A stretch of 20,416 nt of DNA, taken from contig NZ_JNIV01000081.1 of the NCBI RefSeq assembly GCF_000701405.1, forward strand, positions 1-20,416. The letters are read 5' to 3'. The DNA is from Deinococcus marmoris DSM 12784. GTDB lineage: Bacteria; Deinococcota; Deinococci; Deinococcales; Deinococcaceae. A model generated the notes under the pieces. The model did no database searches. It saw only the letters and a program-made list of their open reading frames with translations, and was not told the DNA's origin. Numbering within the stretch: the stretch's first letter is position 1; every line of letters begins with the position of its first letter. The position numbers were made by a program, and so were the translations under genes. This document shows positions 19,133 through 20,416 of the stretch, piece by piece.

Positions 19133-19280
19133 TTGACCCCTCTGCTTCGCAGCTCTGCGAGTCCGGCGCTGCGCGCCACCTTCCCTCAGAAGGGAGGCAA
19201 GAGTTGCGGAATTGCCCAGCCAGTTGGTCTTCTTGGCTCCCTTTTAAGGGGAGCTGGCAGCGAAGCTGACTGAGGGGTTT
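19133..19280. repeat. Palindromic interspersed repeat, copy 3 (extended left arm)
   Basis: This copy of about 148 bp begins TTTGACCCCTC and ends TGAGGGGTTT. The left arm has extra small hairpins before GGCGC-TGC-GCGCC (19165-19177), then CCCTC...GGGAGG. The right arm has GGCTCCC...GGGGAGC and CAGC-GAA-GCTG (19258-19268). The linker shares GAGTTGCGGAATTGCCC with copy 2, and the sequence after the closing arm shares CCTTCCAGCTCAC with copy 1. It lies between the LEA-like terminator and the permease promoter. Confidence 0.85.
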
Positions 19281-19348
19281 GCCTTCCAGCTCACGGCTAA
19301 TTCAATACCTACAACCGACCATCCACCGCCCGTAGCCCCACAAGCGTT

Positions 19349-19361
19349 TATCCTTGCCCCC

Positions 19362-19364
<3 letters not shown>
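19349..19364 (+). promoter_or_regulatory. Leaderless -10 box and ATG start of the sugar permease
   Basis: TATCCT at 19349-19354, then 7 bases, then ATG at 19362. No ribosome binding site is present. Confidence 0.5.
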
Positions 19365-20290
<926 letters not shown>

Positions 20291-20297
<7 letters not shown>

Positions 20298-20335
20298 CTA
20301 CTCAGCAGGGGGACTTGCGGAGTGGAATCAGATAG
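20291..20335 (+). pseudogene. Possible start of the partner permease gene, cut short
   Basis: ATG at 20291 overlaps the permease TAA (ATGGTAA), the normal coupled arrangement for the second CUT1 permease. It encodes only 14 residues (MVTTQQGDLRSGIR) before TAG at 20333-20335. This may be the start of a gene interrupted by the element that follows. The partner identity is inferred from position alone. Confidence 0.35.
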
Positions 20336-20416
20336 AGTAGGCGCATCAAGAACGCTCTTTGCCCCAATTGCCTGATCCTTCAAGCTCGCCTTGACGAGCT
20401 TGAACTGCGATTGCTG
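20336..20416 (+). CDS. Start of a probable IS66-type transposase (runs off the window)
   Basis: From 20336 to the window end one frame is open and encodes LCPNCLILQARLDELELRLL after a short basic lead. A Cys-Pro-x-Cys pair followed at once by a Leu/Glu heptad pattern is the usual N-terminus of IS66-type transposases and related transposon proteins. No ATG, GTG or TTG lies in the open part; an ATC at 20345 stands 6 bases after TAGAGT (20333-20338), the spacing seen at other starts here. Only 27 codons are visible, so the family assignment is tentative. No terminal inverted repeat could be recognised. Confidence 0.4.

Overview
The window looks like a chromosomal segment of a Deinococcus-type bacterium. 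The evidence is high GC content, short intergenic gaps, close resemblance of several products to Deinococcus proteins (a YmdB-like phosphodiesterase, a short Mfd, an NADP-type isocitrate dehydrogenase, a PSP1/RicT protein), and start regions in which a TANNNT -10 box lies 6-9 bases from the start codon with no room for a ribosome binding site. That layout is the known Deinococcus leaderless-mRNA pattern. The species cannot be fixed from the sequence.

Layout. At 1-341 is the 3' end of an IS4-type transposase, running into the end of mfd (351-3476, minus). From 3569 to 5000 lies a decayed patch: a palindromic repeat element, a headless HTH antitoxin-like fragment, an orphan gene (3935-4405), a 36-residue membrane peptide gene on the other strand (4402-4512), and a DUF1345 pseudogene with two stops and a lost middle. 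From 5005 to 13035 is a housekeeping block: UspA-type stress protein, YmdB-like phosphodiesterase, PEP carboxylase (ppc), a nitrilase with a small overlapping upstream ORF, a PSP1/RicT protein and an M3 metallopeptidase. From 13159 to 15960 are a von Willebrand A surface protein and a four-helix membrane protein, separated by a perfect 27-bp tandem duplication.

From 15988 to 17052, on the minus strand, a small membrane protein gene overlaps a SAM methyltransferase gene. The latter is frameshifted at a perfect 19-bp hairpin, probably made by template switching. Then follow a second repeat copy, icd (17305-18549, minus), an alanine-rich LEA-like protein gene with its own terminator, a third repeat copy, and a sugar ABC permease. 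Straight after the permease, where its partner permease would be expected to start, another possible transposon-like reading frame begins and runs off the window.

How it fits together. Most genes appear to be single transcription units with their own promoters; the only clear translational coupling is the small membrane protein with the methyltransferase (GTGA overlap) and the permease with its lost partner. PEP carboxylase and isocitrate dehydrogenase both serve the TCA cycle but are separately transcribed. The most interesting structures are the three-copy repeat family, whose hairpins keep their shape while their stem sequences change, the hairpin-associated frameshift, and the membrane micropeptide gene that shares a CTAG stop with its convergent neighbour.
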